In this document: positions 1-9,235 of the stretch, piece after piece
Numbering within the stretch: position 1 is the stretch's first letter
How the letters are laid out: every line of letters begins with the position of its first letter
Assembly: GCF_001984715.1 (NCBI RefSeq)
Contig: NZ_MSPR01000018.1
Span: 1-37,914, forward strand
Origin: Streptococcus azizii
GTDB taxonomy: Bacteria > Bacillota > Bacilli > Lactobacillales > Streptococcaceae
Direction: 5' to 3'
Length of the DNA stretch: 37,914 nucleotides
Notes under the pieces: model-generated
Seen by the model: only the letters and a program-made list of their open reading frames with translations
Told to the model about the DNA's origin: nothing
The model's database searches: none
Program-made: the position numbers and the translations under genes

Positions 1-52
1 CGAGAGGAGATTGAGTTTTCCTCATTGCCAGCTAAGTGAGCTCCCCACCTTT

Positions 53-125
53 GGGAGTTTAGCTCAGCTGGGAGAGCATCTGCCTTACAAGCAGAGGGTC
101 AGCGGTTCGATCCCGTTAACTCCCA
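53..125 (+). tRNA. tRNA-Val (TAC)
   Basis: Full cloverleaf with a 7-bp acceptor stem (GGGAGTT/AACTCCC) and anticodon TAC in a 7-nt loop. CCA is not encoded, so it must be added enzymatically; this holds for all 17 tRNAs here. It is the first tRNA of a run that in streptococci normally follows an rRNA operon. Bases 1-52 show no recognisable 5S rRNA 3' end. Confidence 0.95.
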
Positions 126-256
126 TTATTCTGTAACTAAGGGTGTGAAATCCACCTGAAAATAGGAACCTAGCGGAGTATGTTTCCATACAAGGTAGGT
201 TATTATTTTTCTAAGGATTTAGCTCGGATACAAGAGGATTGTATCGGTTATGGTAA

Positions 257-329
257 GGTCCCGTAGTGTAGCGGTTATCACGTCGCCCTGTCACGGCGAA
301 GATCGCGGGTTCGATTCCCGTCGGGACCG
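257..329 (+). tRNA. tRNA-Asp (GTC)
   Basis: Acceptor stem GGTCCCG/CGGGACC with discriminator G, anticodon GTC, and an intact GGTTCGATT T-arm. The 131 bases between it and tRNA-Val hold no gene that I can see. Confidence 0.95.
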
Positions 330-394
330 TTCAAGTAGTCTAGGAGACTATTTGAAGTCGGAAATAGCGCAAGCGAAGTTTGCGTCATATTTAC

Positions 395-467
395 GACTCG
401 TTAGCTCAGTTGGTAGAGCATTTGACTTTTAATCAAAGGGTCGCTGGTTCGAGCCCAGCACGGGTCA
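395..467 (+). tRNA. tRNA-Lys (TTT)
   Basis: Acceptor stem GACTCGT/ACGGGTC with G-T wobble, anticodon TTT in loop CTTTTAA, and a normal T-arm. It lies two bases before the next tRNA. Confidence 0.95.
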
Positions 468-469
468 TT

Positions 470-551
470 GCGGGTTTGGCGGAATTGGCAGACGCACCAG
501 ATTTAGGATCTGGCGCTTTCGGGCGTGGGGGTTCAAGTCCCTTAACCCGCA
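470..551 (+). tRNA. tRNA-Leu (TAG)
   Basis: Class II tRNA with a long variable arm. Acceptor stem GCGGGTT/AACCCGC, anticodon stem CCAGA/TCTGG, anticodon TAG. Confidence 0.95.
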
Positions 552-565
552 TTGAGAAGAAATAG

Positions 566-638
566 GCCGGCTTAGCTCAGTTGGTAGAGCATCTGATTTG
601 TAATCAGAGGGTCGCGTGTTCAAGTCATGTAGCCGGCA
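566..638 (+). tRNA. tRNA-Thr (TGT)
   Basis: Acceptor stem GCCGGCT/AGCCGGC, anticodon TGT in loop TTTGTAA, intact D- and T-arms. Confidence 0.95.
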
Positions 639-651
639 TAGGTGTATAATT

Positions 652-723
652 GCGAACGTAGTTCAGTGGTAGAACACCACCTTGCCAAGGTGGGGGTCGC
701 GGGTTCGAATCCCGTCGTTCGCT
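652..723 (+). tRNA. tRNA-Gly (GCC)
   Basis: Acceptor stem GCGAACG/CGTTCGC, anticodon GCC, 72 nt. A second glycine isoacceptor (TCC) lies at 1683-1753. Confidence 0.95.
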
Positions 724-730
724 TGAAGAG

Positions 731-814
731 GCCGGGGTGGCGGAACTGGCAGACGCACAGGACTTAAAATCCTGCGATGGCAACATCGTACCGGTTCGAT
801 TCCGGTCCTCGGCA
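731..814 (+). tRNA. tRNA-Leu (TAA)
   Basis: Class II tRNA. Acceptor stem GCCGGGG/CCTCGGC with one G-T pair, anticodon stem CAGGA/TCCTG, anticodon TAA, long variable arm. Confidence 0.95.
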
Positions 815-821
815 TGAATAG

Positions 822-895
822 GCACCCTTAGCTCAACTGGATAGAGTACCTGACTACGAATCAGGCGGTTAGAGGTTCGACTCCTCTAGGGTGCA
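822..895 (+). tRNA. tRNA-Arg (ACG)
   Basis: Acceptor stem GCACCCT/AGGGTGC and anticodon ACG, whose first base is normally edited to inosine by TadA. Confidence 0.95.
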
Positions 896-973
896 TGGCT
901 CGCTTAATGGAGACATTAGGGGAGGTTTATTTTTAGGTAGAAGAAGGTAGAGGGGGACGCCCTCACATACCAC

Positions 974-998
974 CGGGAAGTAGCTCAGCTTGGTAGAG
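974..998 (+). pseudogene. Broken 5' copy of tRNA-Pro
   Basis: These 25 bases are identical to the first 25 bases of the intact tRNA-Pro at 1092, covering the acceptor 5' strand and most of the D-arm. The sequence then diverges and no anticodon arm or 3' half follows. Identity extends upstream, so 967-998 matches 1085-1116 at 31 of 32 positions with a 118-bp offset. The bases between hold inverted repeats, including CTCAAAG/CTTTGAG at 999-1016. It cannot encode a functional tRNA. Confidence 0.8.
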
Positions 999-1091
999 CT
1001 CAAAGCGTAGCTTTGAGGTAAGGGATAGGGATTTACAAGGTAAATCGACCTTACAAGTACTCACCAGATGAGGTACGACCATCTATACCAT

Positions 1092-1165
1092 CGGGAAGTA
1101 GCTCAGCTTGGTAGAGTACTTGGTTTGGGACCAAGGTGTCGCAGGTTCGAATCCTGTCTTCCCGA
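1092..1165 (+). tRNA. tRNA-Pro (TGG)
   Basis: Acceptor stem CGGGAAG/CTTCCCG, anticodon TGG, complete cloverleaf. Its 5' end is duplicated 118 bp upstream. Confidence 0.95.
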
Positions 1166-1175
1166 TTTCTATTTT

Positions 1176-1249
1176 GGCGGTGTAGCTCAGCTGGCTAGAG
1201 CGTCCGGTTCATACCCGGGAGGTCGGGGGTTCGATCCCCTTCGCCGCTA
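1176..1249 (+). tRNA. tRNA-Met elongator (CAT)
   Basis: Anticodon CAT. Acceptor GGCGGTG pairs with CGCCGCT. The body resembles bacillary elongator tRNA-Met and lacks the three consecutive G-C pairs and the 1-72 mismatch of an initiator. Confidence 0.88.
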
Positions 1250-1261
1250 TTTGTTTATGCT

Positions 1262-1335
1262 GGACCTTTAGCTCAGCTGGTTAGAGCTCTCGGCTCATAA
1301 CCGAGCGGTCGTAGGTTCAAGTCCTACAAGGTCCA
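1262..1335 (+). tRNA. tRNA-Ile2 (CAT, probably lysidine-modified)
   Basis: Anticodon CAT, acceptor stem GGACCTT/AAGGTCC. The body closely resembles the Bacillus subtilis minor isoleucine tRNA, whose C34 is converted to lysidine by TilS so that it reads AUA. Automated tools often label it Met. Identity as Ile2 comes from recalled family knowledge. Confidence 0.82.
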
Positions 1336-1341
1336 TGACAG

Positions 1342-1431
1342 GGAGGATTACCCAAGTCCGGCTGAAGGGAACGGTCTTGAAAACCGTCAGGCGTGTAAAA
1401 GCGTGCGTGGGTTCGAATCCCACATCCTCCT
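1342..1431 (+). tRNA. tRNA-Ser (TGA)
   Basis: Class II tRNA of 90 nt with acceptor stem GGAGGAT/ATCCTCC, anticodon TGA and a long variable arm. The discriminator reads T where G is usual for serine tRNAs. Confidence 0.92.
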
Positions 1432-1502
1432 TAAGTGATGAAGGTGCTAATAGGTTTGTATAACGACTAGGAAATTAGCCTGGATATACTTTATACTATT
1501 GA

Positions 1503-1576
<74 letters not shown>

Positions 1577-1591
1577 TTTGATTGTGGATAT

Positions 1592-1664
1592 GGCTCGGTA
1601 GCTCAGTTGGTAGAGCAATGGATTGAAGCTCCATGTGTCGGCGGTTCGATTCCGTCTCGCGCCA
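1592..1664 (+). tRNA. tRNA-Phe (GAA)
   Basis: Anticodon GAA in loop TTGAAGC. The acceptor stem GGCTCGG/TCGCGCC contains one T-C mismatch at the fourth pair; the rest of the cloverleaf is normal. Confidence 0.92.
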
Positions 1665-1682
1665 TTTATTAGGAAATAAAAT

Positions 1683-1753
1683 GCGGGTGTAGTTTAGTGG
1701 TAAAACTACAGCCTTCCAAGCTGTTGTCGCGAGTTCGATTCTCGTCACCCGCT
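1683..1753 (+). tRNA. tRNA-Gly (TCC)
   Basis: Acceptor stem GCGGGTG/CACCCGC, anticodon TCC, short D-arm, 71 nt. Confidence 0.95.
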
Positions 1754-1788
1754 TTTGGACCTCGTGTCCAAATACCAAACACATGTTT

Positions 1789-1862
<74 letters not shown>

Positions 1863-1871
1863 TTTATAAAT

Positions 1872-1959
1872 GGAGAATTACTCAAGAGGCTGAAGAGGAC
1901 GGTTTGCTAAATCGTTAGGTCGGGTAACTGGCGCAAGGGTTCGAATCCCTTATTCTCCG
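1872..1959 (+). tRNA. tRNA-Ser (GCT)
   Basis: Class II tRNA with acceptor stem GGAGAAT/ATTCTCC, discriminator G, anticodon GCT and a long variable arm. It is the last tRNA of the cluster, 78 bp before mreC. Confidence 0.94.
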
Positions 1960-2037
1960 TTATTAACGAGATTATCGGATGATATTCTCGTTTTATTGTA
2001 TAGAAATTTGCTTGACTGGTACGAGGTTAGATAAAAA

Positions 2038-2868
2038 ATGAATAGAGTTGCAAAATTGGTGGTTGTGAGTTCAGTGCTGTTGGTGGTATCATTTTCCTTA
2101 TTGTTCTTGACGGTCAATAAACGTTTGGATATTCCCTATGTTTCCAATGGTATTCATACAGCGTTATCCTATGTGAATGGTCTTCTTTCTAAGCCTGTTC
2201 GTTTTTTTTCAGAGCAGCGAGACGTAATCGCAGAACTGATTGAGACTTATGATGAGAATAAGGAGCTAAAAGCCTCTTTGAGAGCATTAGACGGTCGAGT
2301 TGCAGATCTAGATACAGTCAAAAAAGAAAATGATAGTTTAAGAGAGACTCTTGGAATGACGGAGCAGTATGCGGAGAAACAGTTTATTGCAGGATTAGTA
2401 TCTGTACGAACGCCAGTATCTTGGAATACGCAGTTGACAATCGATTTAGGAAAAAAGGATGGGCTGACAGAGGAGATGCTAGTGGTATCAAATGGTGGTT
2501 TGGTAGGAACTATTGAGCATATCTATGAGGATGTCACGGATGTCAAGTTGTTGTCTAATTCGGATAAAGTGACCAAAATTCCTGTCAAGATTGCAACAGG
2601 GACGACAGATATTTATGGTATTTTAACTGGATATGATACAGATACTAATAGCTTTATCGTTAGTCAGTTAAATAGTGCTGATGCGATTGCAGTAGGTAGT
2701 AATGTGGTTACCAGTGATTTGGCGGGGACCACCCCTTCCAATATTCAAATTGGAAAAGTGAGGACTGTTAGAACAAGTAGCAGTGATTTAAGTCGTGAGT
2801 TATACATTGAGCCAACTGCGAATTTTTCCAATATTTATTCAGTTTTAGTTGTAGGAGATAGGAAATGA
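2038..2868 (+). CDS. mreC: Cell shape protein MreC
   Basis: Predicted 276-aa MreC, the extracytoplasmic scaffold of peripheral cell-wall synthesis in ovococci. One N-terminal membrane segment (about residues 7-27) is followed by a coiled coil (about 60-105, rich in E, K and L) and a beta-rich domain with the family-type stretch around VSNGGLVGTI. Length is typical of streptococcal MreC. The start is the first ATG after a GAGG site at 2022-2025. The stop overlaps the mreD start by four bases (ATGA), which indicates an operon and translational coupling. Confidence 0.93.
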   Translation: MNRVAKLVVVSSVLLVVSFSLLFLTVNKRLDIPYVSNGIHTALSYVNGLLSKPVRFFSEQRDVIAELIETYDENKELKASLRALDGRVADLDTVKKENDSLRETLGMTEQYAEKQFIAGLVSVRTPVSWNTQLTIDLGKKDGLTEEMLVVSNGGLVGTIEHIYEDVTDVKLLSNSDKVTKIPVKIATGTTDIYGILTGYDTDTNSFIVSQLNSADAIAVGSNVVTSDLAGTTPSNIQIGKVRTVRTSSSDLSRELYIEPTANFSNIYSVLVVGDRK

Positions 2869-3377
2869 AAAACTATGAGAAGTATCTGATTCCTTTCTTT
2901 CTGCTGTTAGCCTTTGTGATAGACGGACAACTGTCTACCCTGTTTATCAATTTGACGCCTGGCATTATCCATGTATCTAGTCACTTATTATTGATAGTAG
3001 GGTTGTTTTCTGTCCTCTACATTCCCACTTTTTATAATCTTATCATGTTTACGATAGCTGGCTTCTTGTATGATATTTACTATTTGAATATTTTAGGGAT
3101 TTTTGTGACTCTGTTCCCATTAGTAGTTTATCTAATTGATTATTTTTACCAGAGTCTAAAGTTCAAACGGGTGACCAATCAGATTATCCTACTGGTTGTG
3201 GTCTTTATGCTTGAATTTGGGGCCTTCTTGTTTGCTCGTTTATTTGAATTATCCAATTTATCAATGTTTATTTTCGTGGTCTACAGTCTGGTCCCGACCT
3301 TGATCTTTAATTCTCTCTCATTACTGATACTCCAGCCACTATTAGAGAAGTTTTTTTATATCACAAATAAGACATAA
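2865..3377 (+). CDS. mreD: Rod-shape-determining membrane protein MreD
   Basis: Predicted 170-aa integral membrane protein with about five hydrophobic segments and few charged residues outside short loops, as expected for MreD. It overlaps mreC by four bases, and the mreC-mreD-pcsB order is typical of streptococci. MreD is known to act with MreC in the elongation machinery. A hairpin terminator follows its stop codon immediately. The call rests on context and hydrophobicity more than on sharp motifs. Confidence 0.9.
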   Translation: MKNYEKYLIPFFLLLAFVIDGQLSTLFINLTPGIIHVSSHLLLIVGLFSVLYIPTFYNLIMFTIAGFLYDIYYLNILGIFVTLFPLVVYLIDYFYQSLKFKRVTNQIILLVVVFMLEFGAFLFARLFELSNLSMFIFVVYSLVPTLIFNSLSLLILQPLLEKFFYITNKT

Positions 3378-3380
3378 AAA

Positions 3381-3397
3381 TGTAACAATCGCGTAAT
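3381..3397 (+). promoter_or_regulatory. WalR (VicR)-like binding site upstream of pcsB
   Basis: TGTAAC-AATCG-CGTAAT matches the WalR box (TGTWAH, five bases, TGTWAH) with one mismatch in the second half. It lies about 30 bp upstream of the -10-like TATAGT at 3427-3432, whose -35 region is poor, as expected for an activated promoter. WalR control of pcsB is established in pneumococcus. The site overlaps the left arm of the mreD terminator. Confidence 0.5.
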
Positions 3398-3416
3398 ATA
3401 TTTACGCGATTTTTTT
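3387..3416 (+). terminator. Terminator after mreD
   Basis: A perfect 10-bp stem (AATCGCGTAA with its complement, 3387-3396 and 3402-3411), a 5-nt loop and a T run starting at 3410. Confidence 0.85.
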
Positions 3417-3461
3417 GATAGAATGATATAGTCAGAAAGAATAGAGGAGTTTAACGAACCT

Positions 3462-4652
3462 ATGAAGAAAAAAGTCCTAGCAAGTTTGCTAGTCAGCACG
3501 ATTGCTTTATCAACTGCTGGAAATGCGTTGGTAGTAAAGGCAGATGATACAGATAGCAAGATTGCGGCTCAAGATACTAAAATTAAAGATATTGCAAATC
3601 AGCAAGCTAGTGCACAAGCACAAGTGAATGAAATCCAAGCGAAGGTTGACGCCATTGTGGCTGAACAAGCTAATATGACGGCTGAAAACGAGCGTTTGCA
3701 AGCTGAATCTCAAGCTCTAAGTGCAGAAATTGAAAGACTAGCAGGTGATATTGTATCACGTGATGAGGCTTTGAAAAAACAAGCGCGTAGTGCCCAAACA
3801 GATGGTTCGGCAACTAGCTATATCAACACAATCTTAGATTCAAAATCAATTGTAGATGCTGTATCTCGTGTGAACGCTATGCGTGAAATTGTTGCGGCAA
3901 ATAATCGGATGCTTGAGCAACAAAAAGTAGATAAAGAAGCGATTGCAGAGAAACAAAAATCCAACCAAGAAGCTATCAACGTGGTTGAAGCAAACTGGAA
4001 AAAATTAGATGACACATCACAAGAGTTAAATACTCAAAAGGCAGCGTTGAAAGTGGCTCAGCTGACTCTCGCAGCTGAAAAAGCAACAGCAGAAGATGAA
4101 AAGCAGGCTTTGATTGAAGAAAAAGCAGCTGCACAGGCCGCTGCACAGGCTGCACAAGCCGCACAAGCTGCTTATCAAGCACAGCAAGCTGCAGTGGCTC
4201 AGCAACAGCAGCAACCAGTTGCGGTGAATTTGGTGACAAGTACAGCTGATACAGCTAGCCCTCAACCAACGACAACAGTTGCTACAGAGGAGACAGTGGT
4301 AACGCCAGTTCGACAATCTGTTACTTATGATGCAAGCAATACTTATCCAGTTGGTCAATGTACTTGGGGAGTAAAACAAGCCGCACCTTGGGTTGGAAAC
4401 TACTGGGGAAATGCGAATCAATGGTTGTATTCAGCAGCTGCAGCAGGTTTCCGTACAGGTTCTACTCCACAAGTTGGGGCAGTCGCAGTTTGGACTGCTG
4501 GTGCCTTCGGTCACGTAGCAGTTGTTACAGAAGTGAATGGTTCACAAATTCGAGTGGTAGAATCAAACTATGCAGGTAATCAGTATCTAGGAGATTTCCG
4601 TGGATGGTTTAGCCCAGCAGCTGATGGTGTAGCAGGCTACATTTATCCTTAA
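3462..4652 (+). CDS. pcsB: Secreted CHAP-domain cell-wall hydrolase PcsB
   Basis: Predicted 396-aa secreted protein involved in daughter-cell separation. A Sec signal peptide (about residues 1-27, cleaved near VKA-DD) precedes a long coiled coil (about 30-220), an Ala/Gln-rich linker (about 220-250) and a C-terminal CHAP domain (about 290-396). The likely catalytic Cys300 lies in GQCTWGVK and His351 in FGHVAVV. In related streptococci PcsB is held inactive by its coiled coil and activated by FtsEX. Start chosen by GAGGAG at 3444-3449. It has its own promoter region with a WalR-like box, and a terminator follows. Confidence 0.93.
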   Translation: MKKKVLASLLVSTIALSTAGNALVVKADDTDSKIAAQDTKIKDIANQQASAQAQVNEIQAKVDAIVAEQANMTAENERLQAESQALSAEIERLAGDIVSRDEALKKQARSAQTDGSATSYINTILDSKSIVDAVSRVNAMREIVAANNRMLEQQKVDKEAIAEKQKSNQEAINVVEANWKKLDDTSQELNTQKAALKVAQLTLAAEKATAEDEKQALIEEKAAAQAAAQAAQAAQAAYQAQQAAVAQQQQQPVAVNLVTSTADTASPQPTTTVATEETVVTPVRQSVTYDASNTYPVGQCTWGVKQAAPWVGNYWGNANQWLYSAAAAGFRTGSTPQVGAVAVWTAGAFGHVAVVTEVNGSQIRVVESNYAGNQYLGDFRGWFSPAADGVAGYIYP

Positions 4653-4666
4653 TATGAATTAGAGTA

Positions 4667-4695
4667 AAAACTTTGGAGCAATCCAAAGTTTTTTA
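4667..4695 (+). terminator. Terminator after pcsB
   Basis: Stem AAAACTTTGGA/TCCAAAGTTTT (11 bp) with loop GCAA, then TTTT. The 200 bases to prs hold only the prs promoter and a small inverted repeat (GTAGTTAAACTAC, 4751-4763). Confidence 0.85.
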
Positions 4696-4844
4696 TGTAC
4701 GGCTTATCTTCTATAAAAATCAACAGCTGGATAGGAAAGGAAACCAAAGGTAGTTAAACTACCGTGTGCTAGACAGGTACGCACAGTGATGTGAGGGGGT
4801 AAGTCTTAGACTTTACTTGATTGATGCTTTGATTTTATTTTTGT

Positions 4845-4873
4845 TTGAAAATTGTCTAAAAAAGGGTTAGAAT
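4845..4873 (+). promoter_or_regulatory. prs promoter
   Basis: TTGAAA (4845-4850) and TAGAAT (4868-4873) with a 17-bp spacer, about 28 bp before the prs start. Confidence 0.65.
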
Positions 4874-4901
4874 AGTAGGTAGAAATAAATAGGAGGATGT
4901 C

Positions 4902-5870
4902 ATGGCGTTTTCTGACATAAAGTTGTTTGCCCTTAGTTCCAATAAAAAGTTGGCGGCTAAGGTTGCAGAGAAAATGGGGATTTCTCTAGGGAAGTCGACC
5001 GTTCGTCAATTTTCAGATGGTGAAATTCAGGTGAATATTGAAGAGTCTATTCGTGGGAGGCATGTCTATATTCTTCAATCCACTAGTTCTCCAGTAAATG
5101 ATCATTTAATGGAGATTTTGATTATGGTAGATGCCTTGAAACGGGCGTCTGCAGAGTCAGTAAATGTCGTTATTCCTTATTATGGTTATGCACGTCAGGA
5201 TCGTAAAGCACGTGCGCGGGAACCAATTACCTCTAAATTAGTTGCCAATATGCTAGAGATTGCGGGTGTTGATCGCTTGTTAACAATCGATTTGCATGCG
5301 GCACAGATTCAAGGATTCTTTGATATTCCGGTGGATCACTTGATGGGGGCACCTTTGATTGCAGACTATTTCGAGCGTCGGGGTATGGTTGGGGATGGCT
5401 ATGTGGTAGTGTCTCCTGACCATGGTGGTGTGACACGTGCACGTAAGCTAGCACAGTTCCTAAAAACACCTATTGCTATTATTGATAAACGTCGTAGTGT
5501 CAATAAGATGAACACATCAGAAGTGATGAACATTATTGGGAATATCGAAGGTAAGACCTGTATCTTAATTGATGATATGATTGACACGGCAGGAACGATT
5601 TGTCATGCAGCAGATGCTCTAGCAGAAGCTGGTGCAATAGAAGTGTATGCTTCATGTACCCATCCCGTCTTGTCTGGGCCTGCTATGGAGAACATTCAGC
5701 AGTCTGCAATTAAACAACTGGTTGTACTAGATACGATTGAAATTCCTGAGAGTCGTCTAATTGACAAGATTGAGCGAATTTCGACAGCTGATTTACTAGC
5801 AGAAGCCATTATCCGGATTCACGAAAAACGCCCATTGTCACCTTTATTTGAGACAGATAAGGATAACTAA
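4902..5870 (+). CDS. prs: Ribose-phosphate pyrophosphokinase (PRPP synthetase)
   Basis: Makes PRPP from ribose 5-phosphate and ATP; PRPP feeds PurF later in this window, as well as pyrimidine, His, Trp and NAD synthesis. The 322-aa length is typical of class I enzymes. Visible motifs are the RQFSDGEI stretch, the flexible loop [10 protein letters not shown] (about residues 95-105), [12 protein letters not shown], and the PRPP-binding loop DDMIDTAGT (about 223-231). Start follows AGGAGG at 4891-4896. It appears monocistronic, with its own promoter and terminator. Confidence 0.96.
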   Translation: MAFSDIKLFALSSNKKLAAKVAEKMGISLGKSTVRQFSDGEIQVNIEESIRGRHVYILQSTSSPVNDHLMEILIMVDALKRASAESVNVVIPYYGYARQDRKARAREPITSKLVANMLEIAGVDRLLTIDLHAAQIQGFFDIPVDHLMGAPLIADYFERRGMVGDGYVVVSPDHGGVTRARKLAQFLKTPIAIIDKRRSVNKMNTSEVMNIIGNIEGKTCILIDDMIDTAGTICHAADALAEAGAIEVYASCTHPVLSGPAMENIQQSAIKQLVVLDTIEIPESRLIDKIERISTADLLAEAIIRIHEKRPLSPLFETDKDN

Positions 5871-5876
5871 GAAGGT

Positions 5877-5907
5877 AGGTTGAAGCGAAAGTTTCAGCCT
5901 TTTCTTT
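5877..5907 (+). terminator. Terminator after prs
   Basis: GGTTGAA/TTCAGCC stem with a GAAA-containing loop, followed by a T-rich tract (TTTTCTTTC). Confidence 0.6.
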
Positions 5908-5938
5908 CTGTTGTAAACTTTTTATCAACTGAAAATAG

Positions 5939-5947
5939 TGGTATAAT
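5939..5947 (+). promoter_or_regulatory. Extended -10 promoter for araT-recO-plsX-acpP
   Basis: TGGTATAAT, an extended -10 element with no clear -35, 57 bp upstream of the aminotransferase start. It likely drives the four overlapping genes that follow. Confidence 0.6.
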
Positions 5948-6003
5948 GTGATATAGTAACGCATTTCAACCGATGTGTATGCAGTTGGAGATAGGAGGCA
6001 AAG

Positions 6004-7182
6004 ATGGACTTATATCATCGTTTTAATCAGCATTTGAATCGGGTCGAGGTGTCAATGATTCGGCAGTTTGATCAGGCTATTTCAGATATTCCAGGTATTT
6101 TAAAGTTAACCTTGGGGGAGCCTGATTTTACAACGCCCCATCATGTAAAGGAAGCAGCGAAAGCAGCCATTGATGCCGATCAGAGTCATTATACAGGAAT
6201 GGCGGGACTACTCGAATTGCGGCAGGCAGCTGCAACATTTGTCGCTGAAAAGTACAACTTATCTTATAATCCTACGAATGAAATTTTGGTGACAATTGGA
6301 GCGACCGAGGCCCTGTCGGCTAGTCTGGTAGCCATTTTGGAACCGGGTGATACGGTCTTGTTACCGGCACCTGCTTATCCAGGCTATGAGCCGATTGTCA
6401 ATATGCTGGGGGCAGCTATTGTGGAGATTGATACCACGGCAAATGCTTTTGTCTTGACACCTGAGATGTTGGAACAAGCGATCCTTGAACAGGGAGACAA
6501 GCTCAAGGCAGTGATTCTAAATTATCCTGCCAATCCGACGGGAGTGACCTATTCTCGAAAGCAGATTCAAGCGTTTGCAGAGGTTTTGAAGAAATACCCT
6601 ATCTTTGTTTTGTCAGATGAGGTCTATGCTGAGTTGACCTATACAGGAGAACCTCATGTATCGATTGCAGAATACCTGCCAGAGCAGACGATTGTCGTTC
6701 AAGGCTTGTCTAAATCGCATGCTATGACTGGTTGGCGGATTGGTCTGATGATGTCCTGTGAAGCGATTGTTAGCCAGGTGATAAAGAGTCATCAGTACTT
6801 GGTGACGGCAGCGTCTACAGCGATGCAGTATGGTGCTTTGGAGGCCTTGCAGTCTGGGAAAGATGATGCCCTTCCTATGCGTCAAGAATACATTAAACGC
6901 AGGGATTATCTGATAGAGAAGATGACGGACCTTGGATTTACCATTATCAAGCCAGATGGGGCATTTTATATCTTTGCCAAGATTCCAGATGGCTATCCTC
7001 AAGACTCCTTCCGTTTTTTGCAGGAATTTGCCCGCAAAAAGGCAGTGGCGTTTATCCCCGGTGTTGCCTTTGGTCAGTACGGAGAAGGCTATATTCGGAT
7101 TTCTTATGCAGCCAGTATGGAAATAATTGAGCAGGCAATGGCACGATTGAAAGAATTTATGACAGACTATGGAACGGATTGA
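6004..7182 (+). CDS. araT: Class I PLP-dependent (aromatic) aminotransferase
   Basis: Predicted 392-aa fold-type I aminotransferase. The N-terminus ([23 protein letters not shown]) closely resembles lactococcal AraT, which transaminates aromatic amino acids. PLP lysine is Lys237 in [11 protein letters not shown]; other motifs are NYPANPTG and SDEVYAEL. Substrate range is not settled by sequence, and the closely related PatA type is an alternative label. Start follows GGAGATAGGAGG. It overlaps recO by 14 bases and is the first gene of a tight operon. Confidence 0.85.
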   Translation: MDLYHRFNQHLNRVEVSMIRQFDQAISDIPGILKLTLGEPDFTTPHHVKEAAKAAIDADQSHYTGMAGLLELRQAAATFVAEKYNLSYNPTNEILVTIGATEALSASLVAILEPGDTVLLPAPAYPGYEPIVNMLGAAIVEIDTTANAFVLTPEMLEQAILEQGDKLKAVILNYPANPTGVTYSRKQIQAFAEVLKKYPIFVLSDEVYAELTYTGEPHVSIAEYLPEQTIVVQGLSKSHAMTGWRIGLMMSCEAIVSQVIKSHQYLVTAASTAMQYGALEALQSGKDDALPMRQEYIKRRDYLIEKMTDLGFTIIKPDGAFYIFAKIPDGYPQDSFRFLQEFARKKAVAFIPGVAFGQYGEGYIRISYAASMEIIEQAMARLKEFMTDYGTD

Positions 7183-7948
7183 AACAAGTGGGATTGTTCT
7201 GTATAATCAAGACTTTCGTGAAACGGATAAATTGGTCAAAATTTTTACCGAACAAGCTGGAAAACGGATGTTTTTCGTGAAACATGCTACCAAGTCCAAA
7301 TTGACTGCTGCGATTCAGCCCTTGACTTATGCGGATTTTATTGTCAAAATCAACGAGGATGGGCTAAGCTACATCGAGGATTTTCATCAAGTTCAGTCCT
7401 TTCGACGGCTCAATCAGGATATTTTCTGCCTGAGTTATGCGACCTACCTTCTGGCTCTGGCAGATGCTTGTGTGCAAGATAAGATTCATGATGCGTCCTT
7501 ATTTGTTTTTTTAGCCAAGACTTTGGAGTTAATGGAGGAAGGACTAGACTATGAGATTTTGACCAATATTTTTGAAGTGCAGTTGTTAGGACGATTCGGA
7601 GTAGCGCTGAATGTGCATGAGTGTGCTTTTTGTCATCGAGTGGGCTTACCGTTTGATTATTCTTATAAATATTCAGGAGTATTGTGTCCGCAACACTACC
7701 ATGAGGATGAGAGGCGCTTGCATCTGGATCCTAATATGCTCTATTTAATTGATCAATTTCAGGCGATTTCCTTTGAGGACTTGGAACGGATTTCAGTTAA
7801 GGATGAAATGAAGCGTAAATTGCGATTGTTTATTGATCAAATCTATGATGAGTATGTCGGTATTCATCTGAAATCAAAGAAATTTATTGATGATCTGTCG
7901 TCTTGGGGACAGTTAATGAAACAAACAGAAAATGAGGAATCAAAATGA
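7169..7948 (+). CDS. recO: DNA repair protein RecO
   Basis: Predicted 259-aa RecO, which with RecR loads RecA on SSB-coated single-stranded DNA. The N-terminal OB-fold begins [16 protein letters not shown], and a zinc-binding set is visible as Cys152-x2-Cys155 with Cys173-x2-His176. The start lies inside the end of araT and the stop overlaps plsX (ATGA), so translation is probably coupled. Length is normal. Confidence 0.94.
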   Translation: MERIETSGIVLYNQDFRETDKLVKIFTEQAGKRMFFVKHATKSKLTAAIQPLTYADFIVKINEDGLSYIEDFHQVQSFRRLNQDIFCLSYATYLLALADACVQDKIHDASLFVFLAKTLELMEEGLDYEILTNIFEVQLLGRFGVALNVHECAFCHRVGLPFDYSYKYSGVLCPQHYHEDERRLHLDPNMLYLIDQFQAISFEDLERISVKDEMKRKLRLFIDQIYDEYVGIHLKSKKFIDDLSSWGQLMKQTENEESK

Positions 7949-8952
7949 AACGTATTGCTGTTGATGCAATGGGGGGAGATCATGCTCCACAAGCTATCGT
8001 AGAAGGTGTCAATCAGGCATTGGCTGCTTTTTCTGATATTGAGATTCAGTTGTATGGAGATGAGGCAAGGATCAAACCTCTGTTGACCAGTATGGATCGG
8101 GTATCCATTATTCATACGGAGGAGAAGATTGCGTCAAACGATGAGCCAGTTCGGGCGATTCGTCGCAAGAAAAATGCTTCCATGGTGCTTGCGACCAAGG
8201 CCGTTAAAGAAGGGGAGGCAGATGCGGTGCTATCTGCTGGGAATACGGGAGCTCTTCTTGCTGCGGGAGTCTTTATTGTTGGACGGCTGAAGCAGATTGA
8301 CCGTCCAGGCCTGTTGTCAACCTTACCGACCATGGATACAAAAGGCTTTGATATGATGGATCTAGGGGCTAATGCAGAAAATACAGCTCATCATCTACAT
8401 CAATATGCTATTTTAGGTTCCTTCTATGCCAAGTATGTTCGAGGAATTGCTCGTCCACGTGTAGCCTTGTTGAACAATGGAACAGAAGAATCAAAGGGAA
8501 CACCCGTTCATAAGGAAGCCTATGAATTGCTGTTACAGGATGAATCGATTCACTTCATTGGCAATGTCGAGGCGCGTGAATTATTGAATGGAGTTGCAGA
8601 TGTGGTCGTGACAGATGGTTTCACGGGAAACGCTGTCCTAAAAACCATTGAAGGAACGGCAAAAAGTATCCTTAGTCAACTAAGGTCGTCTATCAAAAAT
8701 GGTGGTTTTTTGGCAAAAATAGGTGGCTTACTCTTGAAGCCTACCTTGAAGTCTGCCCTTGGAGCGCTCGACTATAAAAAAGCAGGTGGAGCAGTACTTC
8801 TGGGATTAAAAGCACCTGTCATCAAAGCGCATGGTTCAAGTGATGCGCTAGCTATCTATCATACCATTCGCCAGACTCGGACCATGCTAGAAGCAGATAT
8901 TGTCCAGAAATCGGTTGAGCATTTTTCACATGAGGAGGAAAGTCATGACTAA
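7945..8952 (+). CDS. plsX: Phosphate acyltransferase PlsX
   Basis: Predicted 335-aa PlsX, which converts acyl-ACP to acyl-phosphate for phospholipid synthesis. Motifs: DAMGGDHAP at the N-terminus, [18 protein letters not shown] and TDGFTGN. It overlaps recO by four bases and the acyl carrier protein gene by eight, which places the enzyme beside its acyl-ACP substrate carrier. Confidence 0.95.
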   Translation: MKRIAVDAMGGDHAPQAIVEGVNQALAAFSDIEIQLYGDEARIKPLLTSMDRVSIIHTEEKIASNDEPVRAIRRKKNASMVLATKAVKEGEADAVLSAGNTGALLAAGVFIVGRLKQIDRPGLLSTLPTMDTKGFDMMDLGANAENTAHHLHQYAILGSFYAKYVRGIARPRVALLNNGTEESKGTPVHKEAYELLLQDESIHFIGNVEARELLNGVADVVVTDGFTGNAVLKTIEGTAKSILSQLRSSIKNGGFLAKIGGLLLKPTLKSALGALDYKKAGGAVLLGLKAPVIKAHGSSDALAIYHTIRQTRTMLEADIVQKSVEHFSHEEESHD

Positions 8953-9187
8953 GGAAGACATTTATCAGCGGATTGAAGAAATTCTCATTGAGGAAAAAGG
9001 AGAGGACGTACCGATTTGCCCGGAATTGGCTATCAAGGATGAATTAGCAGAGGATTCTGTTGAAGTCATGGAGCTTGTTTTGGCCTTGGAGGATGAATTT
9101 CAGATGACAATTTCAGATGAAGCGATTGAAACATTTGAAACACTGGCAGATATTGTAGACTATATCGAACAGCGTCAGGGAGAGTAG
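8945..9187 (+). CDS. acpP: Acyl carrier protein
   Basis: 80-aa acidic protein. Ser38 in EDSVEVMEL is the expected phosphopantetheine site; the usual sequence is DSLD, so DSVE is a mild variant. The start is the ATG at 8945 after GAGGAGG, not the upstream in-frame ATG inside plsX. Streptococci usually carry another ACP in the fab cluster, so this is probably the plsX-linked second ACP; the other is not in this window. Confidence 0.9.
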   Translation: MTKEDIYQRIEEILIEEKGEDVPICPELAIKDELAEDSVEVMELVLALEDEFQMTISDEAIETFETLADIVDYIEQRQGE

Positions 9188-9235
9188 TGTGTACGATGAA
9201 CCAGTGAAAGAAAATCATCTATTTGTCCTCACGTC

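Noticed and set aside
8900..8944. Upstream start for the acyl carrier protein
   Set aside because: It lies inside plsX without a ribosome site; the ATG at 8945 follows GAGGAGG and gives the normal ACP length.
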